The notes under the pieces were generated by a model. That model saw only the letters and a list, made by a program, of their open reading frames with translations. It had not been told where the DNA came from and searched no databases. Below are positions 52,019 through 64,000 of a DNA stretch of 64,000 nucleotides, in pieces. A program made the translations under genes and the position numbers. The stretch comes from Liolophura sinensis (Eukaryota; Mollusca; Polyplacophora; Chitonida; Chitonidae), in the NCBI RefSeq assembly GCF_032854445.1, contig NC_088298.1, positions 3,158,160 to 3,222,159 on the forward strand. The letters are read 5' to 3'. Within the stretch, counting starts at the first letter, position 1, and every line of letters begins with the position of its first letter.

Positions 52019-55000
52019 CTACCTTACTGTTCGATTTTCAAATCCAACATCTGGCATTTATATTAAGTACTAAAAAAATCCTGGCATTTTCAAGATAGAT
52101 GAGAAGTACAACACCAGTTGACTTTATTATTCAAGCGGAAAAGGATTTGGAGTCGTCCGCCAAGAATTTGTGTAGTCTCTGGCTTTTAGTTTTCATGAGG
52201 CCTTGGTGACAATAAGCAGTGTATGTTGCTGGGTCTGGTTCCACAATCTTGAGTGTTTGTGTACATTTGAAGACAACTTGTCTTCTGCACATCAAGTATT
52301 GCTAACTTCCTCATTGACTTGCAAGCCACCTGTGGAATGGCTTTACGCAACAATCACATAAGTAAATATGTGAGTTAGCGAAGGACATTGAAACAAAGGG
52401 TGTGACTGTCATTTCTTTGGTTATCAAGGGTGTGAACAGCACAAAGTTTTCTTCTGTGCAGTGTGTTACTATTAAGAGATACCAGGAAACATAAAAAGTA
52501 ACACTTAATACACTGATAGTAATATACATGCAATAATTAACTGTTAAAAAATGGGTGTCAGTGGTAAACCCTAATTATGATCAACTTTTGTCGCCTACAA
52601 ATTTGATCAGAAGTGCCAGGTTTTTAACATATGGTTTTACTCCTGAGCGTCTTTGTTGGTTGTCTACATGCACATATATACATGTAGGTCTATGAACCAC
52701 AGAATACCACGTTTAGTTTAATGTTAAAGTATAGTACAGTTTATAATAGCTCTATGTAGTACTGTAATATAATTATACATAAGAACAGAGGAGAAGAAAA
52801 GACAATAAAAAAAGAAATAGTGTTTCACTGACAGCGTTTCAGTATTTTCAGATCAGAAAAGTGTGAACGTTATGTCAGTGAGTGAGTACATCAAATAGGG
52901 AACAACTTGATGGCAACCGTTCAAATTTTTTTGTGAGTTTTTTTGTCCATCTGTTCCCTTTTTTTTTTTTGTTTGAGGACCTTTACGGTGACGATTTGCA
53001 AATACTGGTAACACAGTTCTCATACATCTATATTTTAAGAGAAGAAACTGTTAAACCCAGCATAGATCTGTTTGATGATTCAGAAGTCACAGTGTTTGAT
53101 GTTTAAAGCTCTTCAGTGGGCGAACTGAAGAAAAATTGACCTCATCTAGTAGGATTTAAAATAAATGTATATGTCCCCGTAAACAACATGGTTGTGAAGC
53201 AAATACAACAAGCAGTCTTTTATGTGTCTGAAATTATGAATATTTGCAGGATACAGAGTCATCCCTTAATTGAATGACCAAACATTTTGACCTGCGTGAT
53301 TTCATTCTATCATGTAGTTTTTTTATTGTCTTGTAGTTTTAAGTAAAGCAATACTAAACGAGATGAATGAAATCATGGATATTTAATGCTTTCTGGGGAA
53401 TGTTTTCTGCAGACCATGACGTTTCTAAGGAGCTCCTAGTGCTGGTTGTAAACTCTTATTTTTATCTTACCTGGCAGAAATGAGTATCATTTGACCACCG
53501 GACAGAGCTCGGAAGATTTCAGGCAACCCAGTGGCAGTGTTTGGAGCACTGCTAAACTACAGAGAACAGGTGAGTTCTTTCTACTTGCACATACATGTAG
53601 ATACATGTAGCTTTGTTTCTCCTTAGAAAGGTCTGTCTGGACTTTACCCGTCCTTGTCAATGTTTGTTTTATTGCAGAAGTCAAATTTCTTAGTGATGTT
53701 CACAAATTTAATTCAGGAGGTTTGTCAGGCAAGTGGGAATTTACTTCAGGCACTCTGGTCTGTGCCTCCATTAAACGGGATGATCATCATCTTTCAGTAA
53801 CTAATGGGGTGCTGCCTTGAACACCAATCAAACACAATACATAAACGCAAATTCACTCTGTTGAAATATTCCTCTGTATTAATGATTACATGTTCATGCT
53901 AAAAGTTAATGTTATTAGATTGACACAGGTACATTGTAAGTCTCCCAGATAACACTTATAAATTTTTCGTTCATGCCATTTCACGAGTGGAAAGATTCTT
54001 AGGTTGATGCAGCAATTAGACACTGCACCAATATATCCTACCATGAATTGGGGTTGGGCAAGAGCTGTGTTTTGTCTGTGGGTGGGTCATGCGTGAAACT
54101 TCATTGCAGGATTCCATACACTCACATGTACATTAGGCACTCTGGTTTCCTCCACCCGTACAAGTGGTCGCCAATCTGAAACTGAAAAATTCTTCATTAT
54201 AGTGCTGAACGACAATCAAGTAAATAAATGAATTACCTTAAATGACATCAAATTTCGCTCTCAAAAGTGCATTTTTAGAGGCACATAAATGTCACAAAGT
54301 ATTATTTTTGATGCTGAAACTTAGTTTTCCAGTAGAATATCATCCTATGTTCCAAGCAAACCCCAACACACTTTTCTAAAATAAGTGGAACTCTCAGAAT
54401 CAGGAGAAATGGGCCAGGTAGTCCTGAATGAACCTTATGGTCACTAAGGGCATTCAGAAAAGTTTGAAAAAAGGCCTGTTTACAACAAAGTGTACTTTTA
54501 CATTGAAGTCTTAAGCATTTAGTGGCATAGCAGAACAGGTTGTGTTTGATATTTTGGCAGATTGTATAAATGATGTAGGAGATTAGAACCTGTCTGACTT
54601 GCTGTCCGTTTAGATTGAGAAGATATGTTCTGCAAAGGGTGCAGTTTCCAAATAAATTTAACAAACGGATATTGATAAGGGATTTGAATTGCTTGAAAAT
54701 AGTAAAAAGTTTTAACATTAAAACAATATATGAAAATACATCTTTTGCACTACCAGTACTTTGTCATTTCAGTGATTCATGCATGACAGCTGATATGTGG
54801 ATATGCAGTTTAATTGAACACCAATTTTATGGTCTGAGTTGAATGTAGGAAAAAGTATGCACACAGGTGATGCCAATTCCACATATGTATATTATGACCT
54901 GTAACCCACATCTCTTGTACACGGTCCACACAGATGCACGAGGCAGTTAATACATCTTCTGGTAATGACCTGTTAATAGCCTTTGTTCACGTCTAGACTC

Positions 55001-57384
55001 GTTACACCTGCAAACTGACCACATGAAATCATTTGAGTTATGTTTACACAGCATGGACAGTGTTTAATCAATATATTAACAACATGTCAGTGTTGCCTTG
55101 TACACAGACCATGGAAACAACGACAACGCTGTCATGTGCCATGTTCACACTTGTAATGCGATTTTTCAAAATTTGTCAAATGCATGTCCCATTTTCACTT
55201 GACGAGTCAAACTAGACTGGTCACACTGTTTGACAGGTGGTCTACTTGCATGGTTTTCTTGACTGTCTTACTAAAAAATCAACAATAAAGTCATTTTGCT
55301 TAAAAAAAAATTTCATAGCTCAGTGTTATACATGTACATATGTAATTTAGATTTTATCATTCCATATCCGTAAATGCGTTGATATGAAGAGAGTAATTAT
55401 CTTAGTGCAGTAGAATGTGTCTAGATGGAACAGTATAGCTAAGTTTGCATTTTAGAAAGCAACTTCAGTTGCAAAGCCTTTGTGTGTTTATAAATTATAC
55501 CGATTGATGGTGTGGGCTGCCTTCTTATTAACCATGACCAATGATCATTTTGTAAATCTTGAAAAATTGTTTCAAAAGGAAAAAAAAATGTTTCCTGTCA
55601 TGTCTACTTTTTTGTGATATTATGTATGCAAAAACTTACAACTTCACTAACTGCTGACCCAAATGAAGCTGTCCTCTCAGATGCATTTTGATGTCACTCA
55701 ATGCAAACTGCCTTGCTTGAGGTTATATCTGCATACATCATGGTTATCCATGCTGTCAGGTTTATTTGATGATGTTTTTATGAGAAATTCAGTCGCGGTA
55801 GTTTCTCAGAAGTGTAGTAGATCATTTTAGCTGCGACAAATTGTTGAACCAAGCAAAGTTTTGACATCCCCATCCTTTTATCAACATGTTAAGCCATTCC
55901 CTACATGAGAGGCCAAGAATGCAAGGTGATATTCACACTTTTGTGCAATTTGCATCTTTTGCGAAATAACCCGTTGTTTCTCTAGCATTCTCAATGTTGC
56001 AACTTTCATTCTTCAGAGAATTGTGTAAACAGGCAGTTATGTGTAATAGCAAATATTAAGAAAAATATCACAGCAAATCTCTCGGAAATGTCGGCAGTAT
56101 ATATTTGCTTGGTACTTGTACCCAGAAAACTGGAATGAAGACGTATATAAGGTTTAATGCATAAACTGACGGTATCAGAATAATTGTAAAGTATGAGACG
56201 GAATTGAGGTTCCATCTTTTGTTTCTCCAGATGCATTGTAAACATTTCAGGGTTAATGTAGTGAACTATTTGATGCAGAGTTAACGGTACATGCAGTCAC
56301 AGACTGGGTTTGCCCCATGGGATATGTCGTATCCATTGCTCTGTGCACAATGACATCCTGTATGTCTACCTTTGATTTATTAAGTGTCAAAAGTCACTGA
56401 CCTTTAAGCTTTTCTGGAGATACAAATCGGTCAGTATAATTTTTGATTTACTTAAAACGTAACTGTACCAGTTTGCATGTACGTGTCGGTCAGTACAGTA
56501 CATGTTACAGCTTCGTAATTATTAAACCCCTATGCTGTTCAATATTGCTTTATAATAGTCAAATTTGTTAATAGCTACATGCGTATATGTATATGTACAG
56601 AGCTACATGTACAGTGCATTATACATGGATAAACCTGCAGATGAAAGTGGGTTTCCCAGGGGCCTGCTAGGTCTCCTTTTGCCTTATCTCCTCAGTCGCT
56701 TACATGTAAGTGAAATATCCTTGAGTATGACATAAAACACAAATGAAATCAGTAAATACATGTCCGTAGGATAGGGCTTAAGACCTAGTACATAAATACA
56801 AAATGTATCCTGTTCATAACACAAATGTATCCTAGACGTCTGAGACGACATGTACTTCTACTGTAACTCTTTATTAAACATGTAAGGTTCGCTTGTCAGA
56901 TATCTGAATCAAGCACCTGCTTGCGTGTCTGCAGCTTAAAATCCCCTAGCTGTACCTGTAGGGGTTTTATCCTGGCTGTCTCAGCTTGTCTGCGCCCATA
57001 ACATAAGCCTTAAATACCATCGTGTAATATTTTGGAGTGCTGTCTGAGATTTCAATCAAACTAGAGTGCTACCCCTGCCTGCCTACATTTTTACCTAACA
57101 CAGTCTTATCTGTCAGCCATTGTATAGTGAAGTATTATTGAGGATGGGATTAAACACAAAGAAAATTCCAGAAATAGATAAATAATCTTAATCCTCAAAT
57201 AAGTACAGTATAGTGGTTAATCCGTGTCGGATTTGCGGTATGATTCTCTAAGTAAGCGGTAAGTTTGAAACTTCACCTCAGTATTCCACTTTGAGGAAAC
57301 ACATCTGAGAGGGTATTTTTTTTTTTATTAATCTCAGTCACTAAATGCGTCATGCTACAAAAGAATATTAAGTTTACATGGCTT
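52019..57384. other. Intron-like or intergenic DNA with old SINE remnants
   Basis: A/T-rich sequence without a supported gene. Old SINE tails are recognisable at about 54055-54235 ('ctctggtttcctccacccgt', 'caatcaagtaaataaatgaa'), 56640-56765 ('aagtgaaatatccttgagta' then 'tgacataaaacac') and 57130-57190. Short open frames such as 54302-54718 (minus) have no recognisable features. Confidence 0.5.
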
Positions 57385-57675
57385 TAATTGCACTGTGGGG
57401 GGCCTCCGTTGCTCAGTTGGTTAGCACGCTAGCGCAGCATAATGACCCAGGAGCCTCTCACCAATGTGGTAGCTGTGAGTTCAAGTCCAGCTCATGCTGG
57501 CTTCCTCTCCGGCCGTACGTGGGAAGGTTTGCAGCAACCTGCGGATGGCGGTGGGTTTCCCTCGGGCTCTGCCCGGTTTCCACCCACCATAATGCTGGCC
57601 GCCGTCGTATAAGTGAAATATTCTTGGGTACAGCGTAAAACACCAATCAAATAAATAAATAAATAATTGCACTGT
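57385..57675 (+). mobile_element. tRNA-derived SINE with 12-bp target duplication
   Basis: TAATTGCACTGT flanks it at 57385-57396 and 57664-57675, so the SINE is 57397-57663 (267 bp). The head is tRNA-like with A box 'TTGCTCAGTTGGTTAGCACG' and B box 'GTGAGTTCAAGTCCAGC'. The body has 'CTGGCCGCCGTCGTATAAGT' and the tail is 'GTAAAACACCAATCAAATAA' with (AATA)n. The family also left the degraded copies in 54-57 kb. Confidence 0.93.
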
Positions 57676-58500
57676 TAAGAGAGTTTTGTATCATTTCTCC
57701 AAAATTCCTTAAAGTCACTATGTACATCAGCATGCTAGAACAGAAAATTATATAAGTTTTTGTCTTATGATTATGTTATGTTGTGTGTAAGTTTGTTTCC
57801 CCGTATTTTCTTAATCACAAATTCCTTAGCATCTCTACTTCATAAAACATCTACCCCAATTCTGTAATCTTTTCAACAGCCATTATTGTGAAACATTTGG
57901 AGAGAACTGTGGGTGTAGAGAAATAATTTGCACAGGTTTATGAAGCTTACATCTACAACTTTAGTGCAAACAAATGATTTTTGGTGTCATTTTCATAATA
58001 ATTGTGTGCATAAATTCCACTGCGAAAAGGGCTTTAGAGGTTGAACAGATTGAACATTTACAGTACCTATAAAACAGCCCAAGTTAAATTATGTTAACTT
58101 GGCCTGGATTTTATCGTGTATTAAAGACCGAGAGTACATAAATGTATGAAGTTAGCACTACATGTAGTTCAGCGTATATTAAGGCATAAAATTTCTATTT
58201 GGCTCAGTGGCTGCTGTCTTTCTGGGTCATTGACTTGAACACGTTTCAGCTTACGGGATTACAGTGTGTGTACATAATGTGTTAACGTCCAGCCAGTGTG
58301 AAGAGGTGCGTTAGACCAGGTAGCTACATAATAACCTCTTGTCACAGCCGACAGTGGGGGTAATGAAGTGTTACAGGTAAGAATGACGAGCTTCCTGCAC
58401 CTCAGATCAGGTGTTAAAGCCAGACATGCTCCTGAACAATAATACTTTATAAGGCTTGAGCCACAAATAAACAGGTGTTGTTGGTTATATGTTTACTTAT
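57676..58500. other. No gene seen
   Basis: A/T-rich unique-looking sequence with no coding or repeat signal that I can support. Confidence 0.5.
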
Positions 58501-58585
58501 GAACCACATATTGCCAGGAACCACATGGTGCCAGGAACCACATGGTGCCAGGAACCACATATTGCCAGGAACCACATAGTGCCAT
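58501..58585. repeat. 17-bp minisatellite, five units
   Basis: The unit GAACCACATGGTGCCAG (variants ATATTGCC, ATAGTGCC) repeats five times head to tail. Confidence 0.9.
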
Positions 58586-58771
58586 AATGACAGGTTTATC
58601 TCTTTGCCTTTAAGACACATTATTATGACAAAATTAACGTGATAGATTGGAAAAATTGGACCCCCAGACTTCAAATTCTGGCTAAATATATGGCCTTAAA
58701 CGGTGTCATGCCCTTGAACGGCATAACACCCATTGTCCTGATTTGCAGAGCACCCTGAACTTCAATTCCCT

Positions 58772-58986
58772 GGGCCCAGTTGTTCAAAACTATTTTACAA
58801 CTTAATACCAGATTTAACTTTAGACCAAGTCTTCAGTTTTTGTACTTTGTATATTAAATTTGAATTAAATCTGCTTGAATCTGTTATTCTTTGACTTTGG
58901 ACAACTGCATTGGCTGCTGAGTTTGGCTAAAATATAAAATGACTTAATACCAGTATTAACTAATACACCTTCGAACAACTGGGCCC
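58772..58986. mobile_element. Small MITE with 14-bp terminal inverted repeats
   Basis: Begins GGGCCCAGTTGTTCAAAAC and ends GAACAACTGGGCCC, the exact reverse complement of the first 14 bases; 215 bp long, A/T-rich and non-coding. The target duplication is not clear. The superfamily is not determined. Confidence 0.75.
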
Positions 58987-59069
58987 TGATCCACATGGCG
59001 CCTTACATCATACAGCACCTTGAACTTTTTGGCTGATTTTGAACCACTTTCCAAAAAAATGTACAAGAA

Positions 59070-62000
59070 ATAATAGCAGTATTTACTGATGCTGGGAAGG
59101 CAGTTGATGTCCTAGGCATGGCAGACAATGAAAGTATCTAATTTGTAATCCCTGAATAATAGGTATCTCACTCACACGTTGATTGCACCCGTTTATAATA
59201 GCGTCATGTTGATGTTATCACTGACGCTGGGAAGACAGTTGATATCCTTGGCATGACAGACAATGAAAGTATCTAATTTGTAATCCCTGAATAATAGGTA
59301 TCTCACTCACACTTTGATTGCACCCATTTATAATAGCGTCATGTTGATGTTATCACTGATGCAGGGAAGACATTTGATATCCTAGGCATGACAGACAATG
59401 AAAGTATCTAACCTGTAATCCCTGAATAATAGGTATCTCACTCACACGTTGATTGCACCCGTTTATAATAGCGTCATCTTGATGTTATCACTGATGCAGG
59501 GAAGACAGTTGATATCCTAGGCATGACAGACAATGAAAGTATCTAACCCGTAATCCCTGAAGAATAGGTATCTCACTCACACGTTGATTGCACCAGTTTA
59601 TAATAGCGTTATGTTGATGTTATCACTGATGCAGGGAAGACAGTTGATATCCTAGGCATGACAGACAATGAAAGTATCTAATTTGTAATCCCTGAATAAT
59701 AGGTATCTCACTCACACGTTGATTGCACCAGTTTATAATAGCGTCATGTTGATGTTATCACTGATGCAGGGAAGACAGTTGATATCCTAGGCATGACAGA
59801 CAATGAAAGTATCTAATTTGTAATCCCTGAATAATAGGTATCTCACTCACACGTTGATTGCACCCGTTTATAATAGCGTCATGTTGATGTTATCACTGAT
59901 GCAGGGAAGACAGTTGATATCCTAGGCATGACAGACAATGAAAGTATCTAATTTGTAATCTCTGAATAATAGGTATCTCACTCACACGTTGATTGCACCA
60001 GTTTATAATAGCGTCATCTTGATGTTATCACTGATGCAGGGAAGACAGTTGATATCCTAGGCATGACAGACAATGAAAGTATCTAATTTGTAATCCCTGA
60101 ATAATAGGTATCTCACTCACACGTTGATTGCACCAGTTTATAATAGCGTCATGTTGATGTTATCACTGATGCAGGGAAGACAGTTGATATCCTAGGCATG
60201 ACAGACAATGAAAGTATCTAATTTGTAATCCCTGAATAATAGGTATCTCACTCACACGTTGATTGCACCCGTTTATAATAGCGTCATGTTGATGTTATCA
60301 CTGATGCAGGGAAGACAGTTGATATCCTAGGCATGACAGACAATGAAAGTATCTAACCCGTAATCCCTGAAGAATAGGTATCTCACTCACACGTTGATTG
60401 CACCAGTTTATAATAGCGTCATCTTGATGTTATCACTGATGCAGGGTAGACAGTTGATATCCTAGGCATGACAGATAATGAAAGTATCTAATTTGTAATC
60501 CCTGAATAATAGGTATCTCACTCACATGTTGATTGTGCCCGTTTATAATAGCGTCATGTTGATGTTATCACTGATGCAGGGAAGACAGTTGATATCCTAG
60601 GCATGACAGACAATGAAAGTATCTAACCTGTAATCCCTGAAGAATAGGTATCTCACTCACACGTTGATTGCACCAGTTTATAATAGCGTCATGTTGATGT
60701 TATCACTGACGCAGGGAAGACAGTTGATATCCTTGGCATGACAGACAATGAAAGTATCTAATTTGTAATCCCTGAAGAATAGGTATCTCACTCACACGTT
60801 GATTGCACCCGTTTATAATAGTGTCATGTTGATGTTATCACTGATGCAGGGAAGACAGTTGATATCCTTGGCATGACAGACAATGAAAGTATCTAATTTG
60901 TAATCTCTGAATAATACAATGTAGGTATCTCAAGTCACACGTTGATTGCACCCGTTTATAATAGCGTCATGTTGATGTTATCACTGATGCTGGGTAGACA
61001 GTTGATATCCTAGGCATGACAGACAATGAAAGTATCTAACCCGTAATCCCTGAATAATAGGTATCTCAGTCACACGTTGATTGCACCAGTTTATAATAGC
61101 GTCATGTTGATGTTATCACTGATGCAGGGAAGACAGTTGATATCCTAGGCATGACAGACAATGAAAGTATCTAATTTGTAATCCCTGAATAATAGGTATC
61201 TCACTCACACGTTGATTGCACCCGTTTATAATAGCGTCATGTTGATGTTATCACTGACGCAGGGAAGACAGTTGATATCCTTGGCATGACAGACAATGAA
61301 AGTATCTAACCCGTAATCCCTGAAGAATAGGTATCTCACTCACACGTTGATTGCACCAGTTTATAATAGTGTCATGTTGATGTTATCACTGATGCAGGGA
61401 AGACAGTTGATATCCTAGGCATGACAGACAATGAAAGTATCTAATTTGTAATCCCTGAATAATAGGTATCTCACTCACAATTTGATTGCACCCGTTTATA
61501 ATAGCGTCATCTTGATGTTATCACTGATGCAGGGTAGACAGTTGATATCCTAGGCATGACAGATAATGAAAGTATCTAATTTGTAATCCCTGAATAATAG
61601 GTATCTCACTCACATGTTGATTGTGCCCGTTTATAATAGCGTCATGTTGATGTTATCACTGATGCAGGGAAGACAGTTGATATCCTAGGCATGACAGACA
61701 ATGAAAGTATCTAACCTGTAATCCCTGAAGAATAGGTATCTCACTCACACGTTGATTGCACCAGTTTATAATAGCGTCATGTTGATGTTATCACTGACGC
61801 AGGGAAGACAGTTGATATCCTTGGCATGACAGACAATGAAAGTATCTAATTTGTAATCCCTGAAGAATAGGTATCTCACTCACACGTTGATTGCACCCGT
61901 TTATAATAGTGTCATGTTGATGTTATCACTGATGCAGGGAAGACAGTTGATATCCTAGGCATGACAGACAATGAAAGTATCTAATTTGTAATCTCTGAAT

Positions 62001-63525
62001 AATACAATGTAGGTATCTCAAGTCACACGTTGATTGCACCAGTTTATAATAGCGTCATGTTGATGTTATCACTGATGCTGGGTAGACAGTTGATATCCTA
62101 GGCATGACAGACAATGAAAGTATCTAACCCGTAATCCCTGAATAATAGGTATCTCAGTCACACGTTGATTGCACCAGTTTATAATAGCGTCATGTTGATG
62201 TTATCACTGATGCAGGGAAGACAGTTGATATCCTAGGCATGACAGACAATGAAAGTATCTAATTTGTAATCCCTGAATAATAGGTATCTCACTCACACGT
62301 TGATTGCACCCGTTTATAATAGCGTCATGTTGATGTTATCACTGACGCAGGGAAGACAGTTGATATCCTTGGCATGACAGACAATGAAAGTATCTAATTT
62401 GTAATCCCTGAATAATAGGTATCTCAGTCACGTGTTGATTGGCATATCCTAGGCATGACAGACAATGAAAGTATCTAGTTTGTAATCTCTGAATAATACA
62501 ATGTAGGTATCTCAAGTCACACGTTGATTGCACCCGTTTATAATAGCGTCATGTTGATGTTATCACTGATGCTGGGTAGACAGTTGATATCCTAGGCATG
62601 ACAGACAATGAAAGTATCTAATTTGTAATCTCTGAATAATACAATGTAGGTATCTCAAGTCACACGTTGATTGCACCCGTTTATAATAGCGTCATGTTGA
62701 TGTTATCACTGATGCAGGGAAGACAGTTGATATCCTAGGCATGACAGACAATGAAAGTATCTAACCTGTAATCCCTGAAGAATAGGTATCTCACTCACAC
62801 TTTGATTGCACCAGTTTATAATAGCGTCATCTTGATGTTATCACTGATGCAGGGAAGACAGTTGATATCCTAGGCATGAGAGACAATGAAAGTATCTAAT
62901 TTGTAATCCCTGAATAATAGGTATCTCACTCACACTTTGATTGCACCCGTTTATAATAGCGTCATGTTGATGTTATCACTGATGCAGGGAAGACAGTTGA
63001 TATCCTAGGCATGACAGACAATGAAAGTATCTAATTTGTAATCCCTGAATAATAGGTATCTCACTCACATGTTGATTGCACCCGTTTATAATAGTGTCAT
63101 GTTGATGTTATCACTGATGCAGGGTAGACAGTTGATATCCTTGGCATGACAGACAATGAAAGTATCTAATTTGTAATCCCTGAATAATAGGTATCTCACT
63201 CACACGTTGATTGCACCAGTTTATAATAGCGTCATGTTGATGTTATCACTGATGTAGGGTAGACAGTTGATATCCTAGGCATGACAGACAGTGAAAGTAT
63301 CTAATTTGTAATCCCTGAATAATAGGTATCTCACTCACAATTTGATTGCACCCGTTTATAATAGCGTCATGTTGATGTTATCACTGATGCTGGGTAGACA
63401 GTTGATATCCTAGGCATGACAGACAATGAAAATATCTAATTTGTAATCTCTGAATAATACAATGTAGGTATCTTTAGTCACACATTGATTGCACCAGTTT
63501 ATAAAAGTGTCATGTTGATGTAATA
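59070..63525. repeat. 135-bp satellite array, about 33 monomers
   Basis: The monomer runs '...ctgatgcagggaagacagtt', 'gatatcctaggcatgacaga', 'caatgaaagtatctaatttg', 'taatccctgaataataggta', 'tctcactcacacgttgattg' and 'cacccgtttataatagcgtc'. Starts of 'ctga(t/c)gc' at 59086, 59221, 59356 and 59491 give a 135-bp period. Variant monomers of about 143 bp carry the insertion 'caatgta' and one extra base. Variants recur at intervals of 1088 bp. The first and last monomers are the most diverged. No open frame runs through the unit. Confidence 0.95.
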
Positions 63526-64000
63526 AACATAAGTTGAAACACATATGACTATGAAACTGATTGCCAGGGATCTTGAATGCTCTATCCATATTTACCTACC
63601 AGACAGTTATATTCATTATAGAATTAAGATAGTCAAGGGATTTGTTGGACTCTTATATGTTGAACGAATGAGTTAAAAGCATGGCCTTATGCTCTGTCTG
63701 TGGTTTTTGTGTGTACCTACATGTATTCGAATAGAGATCTTATTTCTGGGTCATTTGTCCTTTAACATTTGGACTTGAAATCTGGGTCACCCATGCAGGA
63801 TAGAATACAGTCTCCATGTAGAAGATCATCTTGTACAACTTGATTCGTTAAAGCTAAACATGCTAAAGCTCCCCGGGTCATCATAATGCGAGAGTAGGTT
63901 TTTAACGATGCAAAGTTTTGTAAGATTATAATGCATTTTACTGATGTGCTGGAGAAAATCAATGTATGTCATGTTTGTATGTTTTAAAAATAGGGTAAAG
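63526..64000. other. No gene seen
   Basis: Unique-looking A/T-rich sequence to the window end, without a recognisable feature. Confidence 0.5.

Noticed and set aside
52882-53106. 74-codon plus-strand frame with Phe-rich middle
   Set aside because: Driven by a poly-T tract; no conserved features.
54302-54718. 138-codon minus-strand frame
   Set aside because: A/T-driven Leu/Phe/Cys-rich composition, no motif, no start context or splice context, next to old SINE remnants.
57397-57470. tRNA gene on the plus strand
   Set aside because: It is the head of a SINE flanked by a 12-bp duplication; the anticodon arm is not well formed.
62339-62533. 64-codon minus-strand frame in the satellite
   Set aside because: Arises from one deleted monomer; other monomers have stops in all frames.
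59070-63525. CRISPR-like array
   Set aside because: The repeat covers the whole 135-bp period without unique spacers, so it is a satellite in eukaryotic DNA.

Overview
The window looks like repeat-rich nuclear DNA from a marine lophotrochozoan, most likely a mollusc. This is inferred from repeat content only: a capsid-bearing Polinton, a Tx1-clade LINE, a family of LINEs with RNase H and (CATT)n tails, tRNA-derived SINEs, PIF-Harbinger, hAT and Tc1 transposons, spliced genes and a long satellite array. I see no bacterial operon, rRNA gene, functional tRNA gene or CRISPR array. I could not identify any complete ordinary host gene.

Left third (1 to about 15.7 kb): a fossil Polinton-type element. 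Its minus strand carries, in transcription order from right to left, a gene pair that includes a PC4-like single-stranded-DNA-binding fold, a small conserved fragment, a hydrophobic core-type protein, a proline-rich protein, the minor capsid protein, a pVI/pX-like basic protein, the major capsid protein and an adenain-like protease cut by the window edge. Protein-primed DNA polymerase B pieces lie on the plus strand at 11.8-12.2 and 15.4-15.7 kb. The element is broken by a few coding lesions and by later insertions: a 5'-truncated LINE that carries an SGNH-hydrolase sequence (6.60-9.06 kb, 10-bp target duplication), a Ty3/gypsy 3' end (10.5-11.8 kb) and a PIF-Harbinger transposon (12.2-15.4 kb, TTA duplication).

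15.8-19.5 kb: a minus-strand Myb/SANT-like gene remnant with a SINE in its intron, and a plus-strand THAP-domain remnant divergent from it. 19.6-25.5 kb: a degraded but near full-length Tx1-clade LINE. 25.5-27.4 kb: a second copy of the Polinton PC4-like gene module with its CCAAT-box promoter. The same Tx1 LINE 3' end lies at the equivalent place beside both module copies. 27.4-31.0 kb: two hAT-derived fragments and a Tc1-like transposon.

31.8-50.3 kb: four plus-strand copies (A-D) of one I/Jockey-group LINE with ORF1 zinc knuckles, endonuclease, reverse transcriptase and RNase H. Copies A and B sit in an hAT-derived gene, each with clear target-site duplications. Copy A is nearly intact, B is an internally duplicated chimera, C begins at a 200-N assembly gap, and D is joined to the tail of C. 

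50.3-64 kb: mostly unannotatable intron-like or intergenic DNA with a 620-bp foldback element, old SINE fragments, one clean SINE, a small MITE, a 17-bp minisatellite and about 33 copies of a 135-bp satellite that shows a higher-order repeat of eight monomers.
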